Part shown: positions 9,769-20,286 of the stretch, one piece after another | How positions within the stretch are numbered: position 1 is the first letter of the stretch | Layout of the letters: each line of letters opens with the position of its first letter | From: Heterodera schachtii | Taxonomy: Eukaryota; Nematoda; Chromadorea; Rhabditida; Heteroderidae | DNA: 64,000 nucleotides | Direction: 5' to 3' | NCBI GenBank assembly: GCA_023374025.1 | Contig: SIJG01000016.1 | Coordinates: 1,826,142 to 1,890,141 of the forward strand | Notes under the pieces: model-generated | Seen by the model: the letters and a program-made list of their open reading frames with translations, nothing else | Database searches by the model: none | What the model was told of the DNA's origin: nothing | Made by a program: the position numbers and the translations under genes

Positions 9769-12507
9769 CTAAATTGATGCTAACACAGTAATTATCGTCA
9801 TAATTAAAATGGCCAATTCGCCGTGGGCAAATTCAGTCCATCCAATTTCCGTCCCTTTTCGTCTCAGAAAATTCCTTTGCCTTTTCTCACTTTGTGCACT
9901 TTTTCTGCTGTCCACCAATCGCTCCACGCGGAAAAGTGCTTCGTCCAACGGCGGAATTATTCGATCAGTGAAAATGTCGCGCAATTTGCGGGCACGCGAA
10001 AGACTTTTTGGGTCGGAAATCACCGAAAAAGCGCGTAGAATTTAACTAATTATTATTTTCCAAGTCAATTGAAAGTTGAACTGTTTGAATTGTGTGAAGA
10101 ACACTCTGCTCGGTCAGGCTGTATTTGTTGATCACTGCTGCCATTCCCATGGCCAACAGCAAATGCGCTTGGTGGGCCTGATTATGGCGACACGTTTAAT
10201 TTAAAATCAAACGAAAAAGCCGAAGAAGCGACCTGTTCAGCAAAAAGTGGCATGACAATCATTGGCACACCGGCACAAAACCCTTCTCGGACACTTAAAA
10301 CTGAGAATGAATTGAATGTTCCATTTATTTTGTTGGTTATGGAATTCCCTTTTCTGCGCCTGCCTTTTCAGTCCGCCGTGTGTGATAAATGCCACGGTTT
10401 TAGCGTGTGCCAATATTTCCAACTGCGGTACCCACGGCATCATTTTGATGTGATCGCCCAATTTGGGCGTTGTTTTAATTGGGGGGCCGTCGTATGCAAA
10501 AATCATGCGATATTCGGAGAGTGCGTTCATTGCGCCAAAAAGTGCGTTTAAAATGCGCGGCGGTGCCAATTGCCAGTCGGGGTAAGAGCCGAAAGCGAAA
10601 AGAACGGTGCCGCGGGAGAACGGCACGTTGACAAACTCAGAAAAGGCGGGAGGGAGAAGCGGAACAACGGCACTTCTGCAGTGGGAGCCGAGATTGACCA
10701 TCTCAGGGCCATCTGAACACAATTGGGACAAGGCCAAGGATTTTCCACTTTCTTTTTGATATTGGCACAAAAACTTGGAATAAGGGAAAAATTGAATTGC
10801 AATTTTGGAGAGGCAACAAATGGCCGGGCCCCAAACACCGCCGCCCCATAAGCATAATTGTTTGAAAACAATCCAAAATAAATTGTTTGAGCTCGTGAAT
10901 AAATAAAAGTGGCAAATTGACTGGGAAAAAAGGAGAATAGCACACAAATTCGCACTTTTTAATTGAAAAAAGCATGGAAATAAAAGCCAAAATTATTCAT
11001 TCTTACGTGCCAATGGCCATCCCATACGGTCGATGAAGTCCGAGAATTCGTACTCAGTTTGACGGAAGAGTTCGGCCCAAGTAAAGTTTGGCACGCCAAA
11101 TTTGGCGATGTTTGGCATTGTATAACTTTCAGCTTTGTGTAATTTTGGCGAACAATGTTATTTTATTATTGTGCCAACTCACTGATCCAATTCATTAGCA
11201 CAATTTCTGCAAAATTTTCATAGAACGCAAATAGACGATGGGAGAAAAGGGAGGGGCGAAAGACATCGCGCGAATCGGTGGGCACAAACGGACAGAAGGG
11301 CACACGGGAGACCCAATTGCGACCAAAAAAGGGGAAAAGGGGAGAAAGACATCGGAGATGAAGCGGATTTACAGCTACAGTCAACATTTCATGGAACTCA
11401 TGTGAAACACATTATTTCTAAAATAATTAAAGTGTTTTTCAAAAAAAATCAGGGGGAGGTGAAAACCTAGAAATACCACTAAATCATTCCAAAGGCTAAA
11501 AATGCCATTTGAGAGGCGAGTGAATGCCGAAAAGCGAGGAATGAACCATTTTCAATTAATTTGAGAGACCAAAAATTGTTTAGATTTTTAAGTATTACAA
11601 TAAAATTAATTTTTAATTCCACAGCTCATTTTCCTCCAGTTTTCGGTGTTCGTCCCACCGACTTATTGCGCGAACGGATTCGGCTGAATTGAGCATTTGT
11701 GCGGCAGTGCCATAAACGATCAGATGAGGCCTTGGCCCGTTCCGCGCACTGTCCCAAAAACGGCGTTTGAGAGTGGCCATAAAATAGCCAAATGGCCACA
11801 TCAAATCGTCGATCACAAGCAAATCCCAATCCTCGTTGATCAGATCGACCATCTGTTGAAGCGAAGAAAGAACAAATAATTTCTATTTTTGGTGGCTAAT
11901 TGATATTAAATATTTTACAAAAAATAATTGGGATGATTGGTTAAATGCATTTTGCTTTTTTTTCCATTAGATGCCATTTATGACTCCGTTTTGGTTAAGT
12001 TTAGGCCTCATTTGTCAGTGCTCGTGCACCTTCTCCGAATGGTTAAGCATCAGTGTGGCCAACTGTTCGTCCGATTGACGGTAAAATTCGGGCAAAGTGA
12101 CGGAAGAGTCCGTTTGGTTCCAAAAGAATTCCGCAAATGCGTGCCGTTCCGCCTCGTCCTCCACTTCCGCGTGGGGCAACGGCGCGCGAATGTGCCGAAT
12201 CAGCGGCGACCTGTCGCTCCGATGGATTGTGTCGAGGACGGACACCGCGTGGCCATGACGGGGGCCAACCTCAAAAAGGGTGGAAAAGCATTTGTAAATT
12301 AGCAAAGCAATCATTTTATTTTTGCACATTTAATTCCCCGCACTTTTCCATCAGTGGAAACATCGAAGCGAAGTGACTGCCGCGGTCGTGAAACACCGTA
12401 AAAAGCACTTTCGCACATTGGCACCATTGGTGGGAGGCGAAAAACAACAGAAGAAAAAGAGTCCATTTGTAGAGAGAAAGCCGCATAAACGCGGAAAATA
12501 TTTGCAA
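9769..12507 (-). CDS. UDP-glycosyltransferase (UGT)
   Basis: This is a membrane/ER-type UGT that would transfer a sugar from UDP-sugar to small lipophilic acceptors. The N-terminus at 12486-12507 has a hydrophobic signal (LYKWTLFLLLFFASHQWC) followed by KVLFTVFHDRGSHFASMFPL, the usual UGT start. Next come HGHAVSVLD, an exon from 11852 (MVDLINEDWDLLVIDD), VPFCPFVPTDSRDVF, and an exon near 11110 (FGVPNFTWAELFRQTEYEF). The donor-binding half carries GTVLFAFGSYPDW, MMPWVPQLEILAHAKTVAFI, THGGLK and SVREGFCAGVPMIVMPLFAE. The C-terminus (about 9769-10023) ends in a hydrophobic tail, ELAILIMTIITVLASI. Several junctions fit in phase. THGGLK to SVREGF needs a GC-AG intron (AAAAG/gcaggc). The joins near 11400-11600 and 10900 are not resolved. 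It could act in detoxification, but no substrate can be read from sequence. Confidence 0.85.
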
Positions 12508-12589
12508 ATAAAATAAAATAATTTGTATGATAATTTAAATTTGAAAATTCCGATCTTTACTAATAAAAAATTTATAAATAAAAATGAAC

Positions 12590-12916
12590 GAATGGTATAA
12601 ATTGAGCCATTGAAAAAAATTATGTTCGCTGAGACCGAATAATGTTTAGTGAAAGTTAAAGATATTTAGTAGTTTTTTCTTCGGTAAAATATTTAATCCG
12701 GCACAATCAAAAAATAAAATAAAATTGGGGAATGGGAAAATTACCATCGGAATAAGAGAAATTCTCAAAAAATTTTTTTTATCAAATCAAAGAATGTAGA
12801 AATATTTTATCAAGTAATATAAAAAATGAAAGACGGACGACCAAAGGAAAATGAAAGAAACGGGCAAAAGCAATCGATCAAAAGAAAAATGGAGAAAAGT
12901 TCACTTAGATATAAAA
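12590..12916. repeat. Direct repeat, copy A
   Basis: About 325 bp, from gaatggtataaattgagcc to ttcacttagatataaaa. It recurs in the same orientation at 13483-13853 with scattered differences and an expanded aaataaaat run. The two copies flank about 570 bp containing a GGGACC word array and a GC-rich palindromic block. The arrangement resembles long terminal repeats of a small non-autonomous element, but no coding remnants, tRNA primer site or target duplication were identified. Confidence 0.75.
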
Positions 12917-12925
12917 TAGAGTAGA

Positions 12926-13045
12926 GCGGGACCGGGAATTTTGGGCAAAACCGGGACCGGGACTTGCCGGGACCTGAGAAGCCGGGACCGGGACCTCGGT
13001 TTTTCTTCGGGACCGGGAACCGGGACCAACCGGGAATTTTAAAAA
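12926..13045. repeat. GGGACCGGG word array
   Basis: Tandem and near-tandem copies of gggaccggga sit in otherwise AT-rich DNA, fading into aaaaattcaaaaaattt on the right. Similar arrays with other words occur near 36820, 43140, 44000, 48850 and 53640. Confidence 0.8.
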
Positions 13046-13277
13046 TTCAAAAAATTTTTAAAAAATTCAAAAAATTCAAATTTTAATTTATTTCAAGTGA
13101 AAATAATACAAAATTAAATTATTATTTTTTATTTAATAAAATCCAAAAGTTAAAGCTAAATTAAATTAAAGAAAATTTTCGGATCAAAATTTCTTCAATT
13201 ATTTCAAGCAATTAATCATTTGGGCCAAATGGTCGAATATTATTTGAAATTTAGATTTACTTATCACATCACTATTT

Positions 13278-13362
13278 TCGGCGCGCTTTTTCCAGAAAAC
13301 TTTTGGGGAAAAAGGTGGTCCGGCGGTGCCGATAGGCGCCGCCGGGGGAAATTTTGAAAATT
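13278..13362 (+). repeat. Dispersed repeat with palindromic GC core, copy 1
   Basis: The segment cggcgcgctttttccaga is followed by ggcggtgccgataggcgccg. The same order, reverse-complemented, occurs at about 34408-34485. The core is itself nearly palindromic, and a third relative sits near 33340 (gtggtgcctatgggccgccg). It stands out from the AT-rich background. Confidence 0.75.
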
Positions 13363-13482
13363 TGAGTGAGATTTGTTAAAAGATTTTCAACAAAAATGGC
13401 TTCTTTTTTGGGATTATTAGGCTCAATTTGTACGAATTTTCATTTAAAAAATGATAAAAATATATCAATTAAAAAAAAATCC

Positions 13483-13853
13483 GAATGGTAAAAATTGAGC
13501 CATTTAAAAATAATTATGTTCGCTGAAACTGAATAATCTTTAGTGAAAGTTTTAGAGATATTTAGTAGTTTTTTCTTCGATAAAATATTTAAGCACGCAC
13601 AATATAACAAATAAAATAAAATAAAATAAAATAAAAAAAATAAAATTAAAATAAAATAAATTGGAGAATGGGAAATTACCGTCGGAATTTTAAAAGAAAA
13701 TCAAAAAATTTTTTTTTATCAAGTCAAAGAATAAAGAAATATTTTATCAAGTTAATATAAAAAATGAAGGACGGACGACCAAAGGAAAATGAAAGAAAAG
13801 AGCAAAAACAATCGATCAAAAGAAAAATAGAAAAAAGTTCACTTAGATATAAA
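13483..13853. repeat. Direct repeat, copy B
   Basis: Second copy of the repeat at 12590-12916, same orientation. It shares aattatgttcgctga, agatatttagtagttttttc, ggacggacgaccaaagg and caatcgatcaaaagaaaaat. An aaataaaat microsatellite makes it about 45 bp longer. The region after it up to 14607 shows only a weak minus-strand ORF (13951-14142) that I do not recognise. Confidence 0.75.
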
Positions 13854-14607
13854 TATACACATAAGTAATAATTGTTGAAAATATTCAACTAATTGCCTAA
13901 CCGAATATTTAATAGAGGTCGAAAACAGTGGCAAAAACTCAATGTTTGTTTCATACAATTAATTGTTCTTTTCTGATTTGCTTCCTCAATGTGCCACTTT
14001 TGCGGCGGACGAACCCTTTGTGATCACTGATCAGCGGATGAGTCATCGGATGCCAAACAGCGCAATGCCAAAATCTGCTCAATGTTTCGGCTACTCTGTT
14101 GTGCATCATTTTTTGTAAAAATAATGACAAGTGGATGATCAATTTATAAATTAAATCACCAAATGAATGTTCTTTAATCCTTTTTAGACTCTCTGATGCG
14201 ATTTACATATTTTTAATAGTGTAAATGTTAATAATTCATTAAATTTGTCTTAATCTTTGTGTGACTGTTTAAATATTTTTGGTTTCATTTTTATTTCATT
14301 TTTTGTGATTTTAGCAAAAAAAAAAAAAAGAAAGAAAATTAATTTGACAACAAAATTACAAATTGTAAGCAAATTGTTTTTTCGTAATTCGTTATTCGTT
14401 TTGCATTTCTTCCGCAAGATCAGTCTTTTGACGAACAAATTAATCAATTTGCTCACTAATTGCTAAACTATTGCATTTGTTTAAAGAAAAAATCAAAACT
14501 TAACACAAAAAAAAAACTTCGCAATTTTCCCTCACTATTACGAACATCAAAACCCGAAATTTGAATCCTGAAAACTGCAAAATTCCTACCAACGAAAATT
14601 TAAATGA

Positions 14608-15112
14608 AAATATTTTTATGGTACTTGTAGGTTTTGTCACCCCCTGCATTTTTAAATAATTTTTTCTAGGCTGAATTAATGTGATGATCACGATTCTGAC
14701 GTTTATTTTTAGCTATAATGTGTTTCCAACGAGTTATGTGAAAATTCACGCGACCTGAAAACGAAAATAAAATAAATAATTAGATGGTTTCGCCCCTTTT
14801 TCATTGAAACCTTTTTTGTTTTAAAAAGTCATGAAAAAATATTTCTAATGCTTTTTGGGGGTTGCTGATCACGAATATGGCATCCATTTTGGCCTATTTC
14901 GAATCCTTCAAACAAAAGTCGAAAATTCAAATTTTTCAGAAATAATTTTATGTACGAATCTGTGAGACTCTTTGTTCGAGTTAGAGTCAGGGATTCGATA
15001 TAGACCAAAAGAAATGTCAGATTCGTGATCAGCACATTAAATCAGCCTAGAAAAAAATTATTTAAAAATTCAGGGGGTGACAAAACCTACAAATACCAAA
15101 AATATTTTTCCC
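14608..15112. mobile_element. MITE-like element with inverted repeats of about 95 bp
   Basis: The left arm (about 14608-14700) and right arm (about 15016-15112) are reverse complements with few mismatches. Both contain gggggtgacaaaacctac (or its complement), cagcctagaaaaaa-type sequence and gatcacgattctgac / gtcagattcgtgatc. The 315-bp middle has no coding signal. A diverged relative of the arm lies at about 11445-11490 (tcagggggaggtgaaaacc). No transposase is present, so it would be non-autonomous. Target duplication was not resolved. Confidence 0.8.
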
Positions 15113-15187
15113 ATTCTATGTTTATAAAGAAAGGTCAATCTAACGTTTTAAATGCAATTTTTATGCCATTTTATTTGTGTCGTCAAA

Positions 15188-17826
15188 ATGCAGCAGCTTT
15201 TGTTTTTTCTGCTTTTGGTGGCGGAAATTGCGCACGGAAAAGGGCAAAAAGAGGAAAAATCCGAGGCAAAATGCGACGAGAATAATAATAATGAAGCGAT
15301 AAGGTGGAAAATAAGCATAATTAATTGTTTAAATATTCAAATGTTTGTTTTTTTGGTCTTTAGGCTTCATAATTGGGGCGGCAATTTTAAATTTTGCTCC
15401 CAAAACATCGAATATCCGCGCACCACCGCCCAAGTGCAACAAATTGTGCGGAGGGCACAAAAGCTGCGCGTTTTTGGCAGTCGGCACAGCTACAACAAAA
15501 TCGCGGACAGTTGCGGCACGCTTTTGTCAACGCTCGGAATGAATTCGATCATTGCCATCAATGGAAGCCGATCGACCGTAACGGTGCAGCCGGGGATCAC
15601 TTACACGGACTTGGCACCGATACTTTGTCAGTTGAAAATGGAAAATAAAAGTGGAATTTAATTGCAATTAAAAACGATTAAATATGTTTGAGTTTTTGGA
15701 CAGATGCCAACAATTTCGCTTTGCCAACTTTGGCCGCAATTGCCGAAATAACTGTCGCCGGTGCCACTCAAACGTGTGCCCACGGCAGCGGACTGCCCAA
15801 CTCCAACTTGGCCACCCAAGTCCGTTCCATGCGAATTGTGCTGGCCAATGGCACTGAGGCATCTTTTGGCCCGGAGAGTGCCGAACTGCGTGCCGTCGCG
15901 TGCGGATTGGGCGCCTTTGGCGTCATCACCGAAGTCGAGCTGAATTTGGTGCCCACCTTCGACACGATCAGCTACAATTTCGTCAGGTATCATACACATA
16001 CTTCAAAAAGTTGCTAGACCGAACCTAAAAAAGTCGAAAATGGGGGGCGGATAAAAAATTTAATAATAATAACTAATTATTCATGAAATAATATATTTTT
16101 CTCTGAAATATTTAATTCTTTATATACATAGTCGTCCAACTAAATTTCCTTAAATTTCAATTCATATTTGTAATTATTTTTAAAAAAAATTAAATACCCA
16201 TAGAGCTATCGAATGGCATATCAAGAAAATTGAATGTCTATTGGTTACTTTGATCATTTTATTATTTATTATTTTTAAATAGTTTATCATACTAAAATAA
16301 ATAATTTAATTTAATATTTACTTTCATTTCTTTCTTCTTTTTTTTTTTTTATCTTTGCCCCGTTGAAACTTTTTTCGGTCGATTAACATATTTTGAAACC
16401 AAATCCCTTTCAGTGCTTTTTTTTCATTTTTTTTTTTTCAATTTTTCAGTTTGCCAACCGAAAGTCTTTACGCGAATTTTGACGAAATTCAGAAAATGGG
16501 CAATAATGTTTTGCTGATGACATCGCTAGCGAACAAAACTTTGTGGGACAAAGTGACGTGAGTAATTAGGGGGGGGGGGGAGAAAGAAAATGGGCCGGAT
16601 TTTAAATGAATTATTCAAAATGAATTTAATAAAAACATTTCTCGACTAATTATTCACTTAAAATGTATTCATTGATTATTTATCTCAAATTTCACTTTAT
16701 AATCGCTCAAAACTCATTAATAAATGTTTTGTTAAGAATAACTGTTGTGGCAAATTCATCTCAACACCAGCAAATTGCCAACATTTCCAATTTATTCGGC
16801 GCTTCGCTTTCTTTGGCACCGAATCCGCCGCTTGAGTTGGAAAAACAGTTTTAATGATTTCTCTTTTTGTTAATTGTTCAATTAAGGAGCGAAGCGAACA
16901 AAGTCCAGCCTTGGTATTATGGGCTTCTGCACTTTCGACTTGGCCTTTCCGGCAGTGACGGGAACGAACTCGAGACTGAGTATTTCGTACCCTACAAAAA
17001 TGGGGTGCCCGCAATTAAAGCGGCAAGTGATTTTTGAACAATTATTATCAAAAAAAAGATAAAATATTACACAAAGATTAAATGATTTAATTTAAATCAT
17101 ATAGTAATAAAATAATAATGATTAAATTTATTGCTCAATTGATTATTATTCTTTTAATATTTCAGTTATCCGATCTCTTACCACAAATTCGACCTTTGAT
17201 CGCTGCCTTTGTGATCAGAACAGTGAAAGGGGACGACCTTTGGCTGTCCATGCACAACGGAAAGGGCCCAATGGTGGCCATTCACTTCACTTGGGCGGAC
17301 AATAGGCCAAGCAAGGCGAACCACGCACTTGCACAGATTGAGAAGGTAAAGCATTCGTATTAGCATCGATATTTTACGACTGATCAGTCGGATCACCCCC
17401 ATATATTCACAATCTCACATTGATCATTTTCAAATGCCGAACTGTACAAATTAAAGAACGGCACCATCGATTTATCGGTCAATTATATATGCATATTTTC
17501 GATTATGTTTTCGATATTTATCAAAAATCGAACGAATCACTTTCCCAGTCTCTAGCACAAAAATATAAGCAAATATATGTAAATCACAGGTGCTAACAAA
17601 ATTTGGAGCGCGGCCCCACTGGGGAAAATACTTCACAATGAAGCCGAACCAATTCCTCAAAAGCAGCATTTACCCACATTTGAACGATTTTAGGTAGGGC
17701 AGAGATTACTCAGTTAATTATAAATTAAATTTTAGAAAATTGGCTGACAATTTGGACCCGACGCACAAATTCAGAAATAAATTTATAAATGAAAACATTT
17801 TCGAATCTGAACAAATTGACGACTAA
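15188..17826 (+). CDS. Secreted FAD-linked alditol/xylitol oxidase-like protein
   Basis: A signal peptide (MQQLLFFLLLVAEIAHG) is followed by an FAD-binding oxidase with the order of bacterial alditol oxidases, which oxidise sugar alcohols and reduce O2 to H2O2. Segments: LHNWGGNFKF, LRVFGSRHSYNKIADSCG, TVTVQPGITYTDLAPIL, AHGSGLPNSNLATQVRSM, GLGAFGVITEVELNLVPTFD, WYYGLLHFRLGLSGSDGNEL, TVKGDDLWLS, AIHFTWADNRPS, FGARPHWGKYFTM, and LADNLDPTHKFRNKF near the stop at 17824-17826. In bacterial AldO a histidine in the corresponding GxRHSxN motif binds FAD covalently; it is present here (SRHSYN). Nearly all exons join in phase across small GT-AG introns; the join near 17020/17166 is off by one base. 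The family is mainly bacterial and fungal, so horizontal gain is plausible, but the gene now has introns and AT-rich surroundings like its neighbours. Confidence 0.85.
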
Positions 17827-18036
17827 AATGACAACATTTTCAGTTTGTTATTCTATTAAAGTTAAAGAATAACAACATTTAAAAAAATATTATTAACCAT
17901 TTCATATTCTTTTGTCCATTTTATTCATTTTCCTTGATAATTTTTTATAAAATTATATAAATTTTTCGACACCTAATCTGTCTGTTTTTACGGTGACATG
18001 ATGTTATTGAGCCAATGCTCTATTTGTCTGATTTAT
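17827..18036. other. Intergenic
   Basis: AT-rich, no gene or clear signal seen beyond possible polyadenylation sites for the oxidase gene. Confidence 0.3.
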
Positions 18037-18462
18037 TATAATTAGGGATGTCAAAAATATGTACAAAAAATGTAAATAAAATTTTTACAATTGTTATTTT
18101 TTGGAAAAAAATTCTTCGTAGAGGGTAAATAGGAACAAAATGTAACCTAACGAGGCTTATAATCATCTTTTGTATTTTAAAAATTAATTTTTGTATTTTT
18201 TAGGGGTTCATTTTCAAAAAAATTTTAATTATTTTTTCACAAGAAATTTCTATTAATTTTCAAAAATTCTCAAAATATTAAAAAATGAAAATTATGTACG
18301 AAAAATTTGCCGAAATTTTGGATTTTTTTTTTGAGGATTTCCATAAAAAATCCTCAAAATATGTAAAAAAAAAAAAAAAAAATGAAAATGTTAGAAAAAA
18401 GTCCAAAATATGTATGTAAAAATATGTAAATAAAAGTCCCGAAATCGACATCCCTAATTATA
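18037..18462. mobile_element. MITE-like element, 16-bp perfect terminal inverted repeats, ATATGT words
   Basis: tataattagggatgtc at 18037-18052 is exactly reverse-complemented at 18447-18462 (gacatccctaattata). The inside is filled with variants of aaatatgtaaaa and aaaatgtaaat and has no coding potential. The outermost tata may be target sequence rather than element. It belongs to the word-repeat group described in the findings. Confidence 0.85.
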
Positions 18463-18787
18463 TTCAAAAATATTTGTGGGAAATGTCTAAACATAATTTG
18501 TTCATGTAAATTATATGTATGCTATTGTTGAAATCTGATCGCGATTTATGTTTTGAAAAAGTGCATTTTTACAATTTTTTATTTTATTTAATATTCTCTG
18601 TTATTAACAAATGAAAAGTCGAATTAATTTCAGTAATTCTTTTGCAACTTTGTTAATTATTGTAACTTTAATTGAACAAAAACATTGCAATGCCAAATAT
18701 TATTTTACTAAATAAATTTACTAAATAAAAATCTTTAGTAATTAATTATTAATTAATTAAAAGTCCATTAGAAGGGCCAGTGGATGT

Positions 18788-20247
18788 TTATGGCAAAATG
18801 GACACTTTGTTGTAGCCGAATTTCTGCACTTTTCTGCTGAACTTTTGCACCGGACGAATATTCGAACTGATCGGTTTTCCGTCGTGTCCGTTAATTGCCC
18901 GTAACAATTGTATCTAAGCAGAAAGTGTGCTTATTAGGGGGGTCGTTTCAATTCGATTGCTTTTCCACCTGCTCTCTGCTGATGGACTTCGGCACGGCAA
19001 AGACTGTCCAAATGACCGCTTCGTTACAGTCGGGCGTGGTCAGAGAGCCGTTGTAGCGGAAAAACACCTCCGAAGCGGTGGGCAAAAGATCGTTGGGCTC
19101 ATAATGTTCAATTGTGACGGAGTCATCTTCAATTTCAAAATGTTAATTTAAGTTTTAATTGCTGTTTTTCATTCTGTCGCTCCTTTCCCTCCCTCTCTGT
19201 GCCACCTTTGTTCGTCACTTGGCTTAGTCCGTTTTGCAGTGCCAAAAGTGCGCTTCCAACGTACGCCCTTTTGAAGAAAATGCCCAACACAGCGACACCA
19301 TCCGAAAGGGCGAGAGCTTCTGACAAAGAAAGCCCTTCTTTGACATGGACCAAGTGAAGCTGACAATAAGCAAGCAAAATATTTTAAAATGAATTAAATT
19401 CTCTAAAAACCAATTTTATTTTTGAAACGACTTACTCTTTTACCCTCCGCTTTCTTTCTTTCTTTCTTTGTCTTTCTTTTATTTTCTCTCTCTTTTCTCT
19501 ATCTCTCTCCCACCCTCGCTCTCTCTCTCTCTCAGCTTCCGCTTTCACGTTCTCTCTCCGTCTCTCTCCTCTATTTCTCCTCTCTCCTCTATTTCTCCAA
19601 CTGATTTTTGTACAGTACCTCCGCGTCATAATGTTCTCCGTCCACCGTATGTTCACTTCCGTTCTCGTTTTGAGACCAATGAAAATGGAATTGGCTCAAC
19701 ATGTATTTGCTTCCAAAGCCTCCGTCAGCGATGTTCGGCTGCTTCTCCCAAGTATCAAATCCGCTTACGACCACTGTAAATTTAAGTTTTTATATTTTTT
19801 ATTATACTAATTATGTTAATTCCAGCTCTTTCTTTACCCGTATGACCGTTGTTTTTCATTGTCACAGTTCCATTTTTTTCGTAATTTGCAAATGTAATTG
19901 CCGGAATTTTATAATCAATGAACTGAAAAGGAAGGCATAAATTAAATAATAAATTAACACGACTAATTATAAAAATAAATCATATTATTTAATTAATAAG
20001 TAATAATTTGCCACCCATGCTATCTCTTATTCAATTAATTAATTAATTAATTCATTACCCATTGTTTGTGAATGTCAATTGGCGATTGTCTGTCGCCCTT
20101 TTGGCACTTTCCTCCCCATTCTTCGGGCTCCTCATAATTCCATGTCTCCTCCGTTTTATGTCGATTTTCTTCCGTTTCTTCGGCTATCAACTGATTTGAC
20201 ACAATCAACAACAAAAACGGCACAAAAATAACAACAAAATTCGCCAT
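18788..20247 (-). CDS. Secreted alpha-carbonic anhydrase
   Basis: The enzyme interconverts CO2 and bicarbonate. Start chosen at 20247 because [16 protein letters not shown] forms a signal peptide; an ATG at 20286 would add 13 residues. The first exon carries [20 protein letters not shown], matching the W-Y...W......G..QSPI pattern. An exon at about 19628-19774 has [18 protein letters not shown], giving the first two zinc histidines. After an intron holding a CT-rich microsatellite, the next exon begins LHLVHVKEG, giving the third zinc histidine. Then come [20 protein letters not shown] with PDC, the Thr that binds the zinc-bound hydroxide, and [17 protein letters not shown] before the stop at 18788-18790. 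All three zinc ligands and the active-site Thr are present, so activity is expected. Roles in pH control or cuticle mineral/ion balance are possible. Confidence 0.92.
19446..19600. repeat. CT-rich microsatellite in a carbonic anhydrase intron
   Basis: Runs of ctttctttctttc, ctctctctctct and tctcctctatttctcc fill the intron between the zinc-histidine exons. On the coding (minus) strand it is GA-rich. Confidence 0.85.
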
Positions 20248-20286
20248 TTTATGAATAGATTTAAAATTAATGCCTTTTAATTTCAT

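Noticed and set aside
19432..19656. Arg/Glu-rich ORF on the minus strand
   Set aside because: It lies in the GA-rich microsatellite of a carbonic anhydrase intron.
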